In this document: in pieces, positions 62,955 through 64,000 of the stretch
Numbering within the stretch: the stretch's first letter is position 1
How the letters are laid out: each line of letters begins with the position of its first letter
NCBI RefSeq assembly: GCF_000517105.1
Contig: NZ_KI912148.1
Coordinates: 2,239,706-2,303,705 of the forward strand
Source: Fischerella sp. PCC 9605
GTDB lineage: Bacteria; Cyanobacteriota; Cyanobacteriia; Cyanobacteriales; Nostocaceae
Direction: 5' to 3'
DNA length: 64,000 nucleotides
Translations under genes and position numbers: made by a program
Notes under the pieces: model-generated
Seen by the model: only the letters and a program-made list of their open reading frames with translations
Database searches by the model: none
Told to the model about the DNA's origin: nothing

Positions 62955-63680
62955 TTGTGCTTATCCCAAATGTTTTCTATTGAAGATCAGTCTAAAGGAA
63001 TAGACCTACTGGGATAATTAAATAGTTACAAAATAAAATATAATACTACAAAATATGTAAATAATTGCTACGAATTAATAAATTAGTTATTAGTCCATAG
63101 TTTACAGTCAATAGTCATCAGGAAAAACTCTGGACTGTTGAATTGCGACCTGCCAAAATAGCAAAACTATAGGCGATCGCTAATCGCAGAAGCTTTAGAA
63201 GACGAATAATACTCATGTTGTCTTGATATGGAAGTTGGACATTCAGGTTATACACACTTGACGGAGATTTTGAAAAATTTGTCTCATGATGTGTCAATAG
63301 ATTTTTACTGCGGGAGCGGTATGATGGGCAAATAAACAACACTTTTCAGATTTCAGATTTGTGTAGAAATATGTAGAAAAATGTGACATCAACCAATACC
63401 AAGTTGCATTCTAACATATCATTCTGTAGACGCTTCTGCGGCTACTCTACGAGGAGGGCTACGCCCTAAGTGTAGGGTAGAATCTCCGATATGCTACCCT
63501 ACGAGGAGCTGCTGCGCGTCTATGCTGTCCTCAGCATGACAGATTACTTCATTGACTGCAACTTAGTAAGCTAAAGCACATTTAAATTGCACAATTATAT
63601 TTTCTCAATCTCTTGTGGGGTGATCCGGACAGCCCGCCAAAGTTATGCAAATTAGATGTGGAACAGCTTAAAAGCAATTA
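62955..63680. other. Intergenic region upstream of 5S rRNA terminator
   Basis: About 725 bases. It is AT-rich to 63390, with a doubtful 74-codon minus ORF (63118-63342). A composite repeat at 63396-63568 follows: its ends ATACCAAGTTGCATT and TGACTGCAACTTAGTA match the GTTGCAGTCAAA family, and its core has TAGACGCTTCTGCGGC/ACGAGGAG palindromic units. No gene accepted. Confidence 0.5.
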
Positions 63681-63713
63681 AAAAGCCCCTCTATTTATGA
63701 AGAGGAGGCTTTT
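63681..63713 (-). terminator. rRNA operon terminator
   Basis: On the minus strand AAAAGCCTCCTCT-TCATAAAT-AGAGGGGCTTTTT, a GC-rich stem and T run 15 bases after the 5S gene. Confidence 0.85.
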
Positions 63714-63727
63714 GTGTGGAGTATAAG

Positions 63728-63846
63728 TCCTGGCATCGAGCTATTTTGGCGGTCGGCAACCCGACAACTATCGTCGCCGCAGCAGCGTTTCACAACTGAG
63801 TTCGGGATGGGTTCAGAGTGGTTCCACCGCGCCATTGACACCAGGA
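63728..63846 (-). rRNA. rrf: 5S ribosomal RNA
   Basis: On the minus strand it begins TCCTGGTGTCAATGGCGCGG and ends GATGCCAGGA; the ends pair. The conserved CCATCCCGAACTCAG and GAAACGCTGCTGCGGCGACG blocks are present. About 119 nt. It lies downstream of the 23S gene and is followed by a terminator. Confidence 0.95.
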
Positions 63847-63854
63847 AAACTTTT

Positions 63855-63925
63855 TGGTGTTTGTTGGTTGTTGGTGGTTGGTTGTAAAAAACTGCAAACA
63901 ACTAACAACCATCAACCATCAACAA
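63855..63925. repeat. STRR hairpin in the 23S-5S spacer
   Basis: TTTGTTGGTTG and TTGGTGGTTGG units, TTGTAAAAAACTGC centre, then AACAACTAACAACC and ATCAACCATC units. It can form a long stem within the rRNA precursor between 23S and 5S. Confidence 0.75.
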
Positions 63926-63971
63926 AACCCTGAAGACTGCACAGAGAAAGCGAAATTCACCAAAGTTTGTA

Positions 63972-64000
63972 GAGGTCAAGCCCTCGGTCTATTAGTACTC
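63972..64000 (-). rRNA. rrl: 23S ribosomal RNA, 3' end (cut by window edge)
   Basis: On the minus strand GAGTACTAATAGACCGAGGG followed by CTTGACCTC, the characteristic 3' terminus of cyanobacterial 23S rRNA. The rest lies beyond the right edge. Confidence 0.9.

Noticed and set aside
63118..63342. 74-codon minus ORF, or a shorter form beginning MSIIRLLKLLRL
   Set aside because: Shorter form is 32 residues and might be a tiny membrane peptide, but nothing supports it beyond hydrophobicity.

Overview
The window looks like the chromosome of a filamentous, probably heterocyst-forming (Nostocales-type) cyanobacterium. Supporting signs are many HIP1 octamers (GCGATCGC), dense heptanucleotide short tandem repeats (STRR type, e.g. 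TTAGTGG, TTGTTGG, AATGACA units) between genes, and cyanobacterial gene families: CoaR, DUF1350, a caspase-NACHT-WD40 protein, a small PSII-associated type membrane protein, and both GH13 and GH57 glycogen branching enzymes. An rRNA operon enters from the right edge on the minus strand (23S 3' end, then 5S and its terminator). Layout: 0-5 kb holds a truncated Ser/Thr kinase, a PhnD-type binding lipoprotein, a double-FHA ABC exporter and a DUF433/DUF5615 toxin-antitoxin pair. 5-10 kb is a mobile-element zone: an IS200/IS605 copy with intact tnpA and a nonsense-broken tnpB, then an IS630-type element (TA duplication, A7 frameshift site) that is itself split by an IS5-type element (TCA duplication). 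A VanX-like dipeptidase lies between them. 10-19.5 kb carries a carotenoid-oxygenase family enzyme, a tocopherol-cyclase-like protein, a DUF1350 protein, YidD, a phytol-kinase-like enzyme, an exported His/Arg/Tyr-rich protein, two paralogous membrane proteins, a Rieske ferredoxin and a 51-residue small gene. 20-24.7 kb is a compact NAD gene cluster: pncB, nadD, a Nudix/winged-helix protein and nadE. 25-32 kb has a small thylakoid-type membrane protein, a decayed flavin oxidase, GH57 branching enzyme, tRNA-Ser(CGA), and a cluster with a pyridoxamine-oxidase-like protein, a LuxR regulator, an active-looking S1C protease and a PDZ protease lacking two triad residues. 32-35.2 kb is decaying DNA: exoD is split by two tandem 126-bp MITEs, followed by a chimera of three defence-gene remnants (PLD/SNF2 helicase, DUF1016 nuclease, DNA methylase) and a MITE with an 8-bp duplication. 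35.5-47.6 kb contains an ABC exporter pair, a giant PstS-like/DUF4912 repeat protein, CoaR (MerR plus precorrin-isomerase domain) and the 1514-residue caspase-NACHT-WD40 protein. 48-50.4 kb has an alpha/beta hydrolase with Cys at the nucleophile position and a GC-rich foreign gene (ICMT family) that ends in an attC-like imperfect palindrome. 50.5-64 kb carries glgB, a PIN/TRAM protein, HemW, an unrecognised two-gene module (trypsin-like peptidase plus unknown partner, 56.9-59.2 kb), an exported FAD oxidoreductase, clpS-DUF2103 and the rRNA genes. The best candidate for an undescribed system is the 56.9-59.2 kb peptidase module, with the GC-rich cassette-like island second. All assignments come from reading the sequence; no database search was run.
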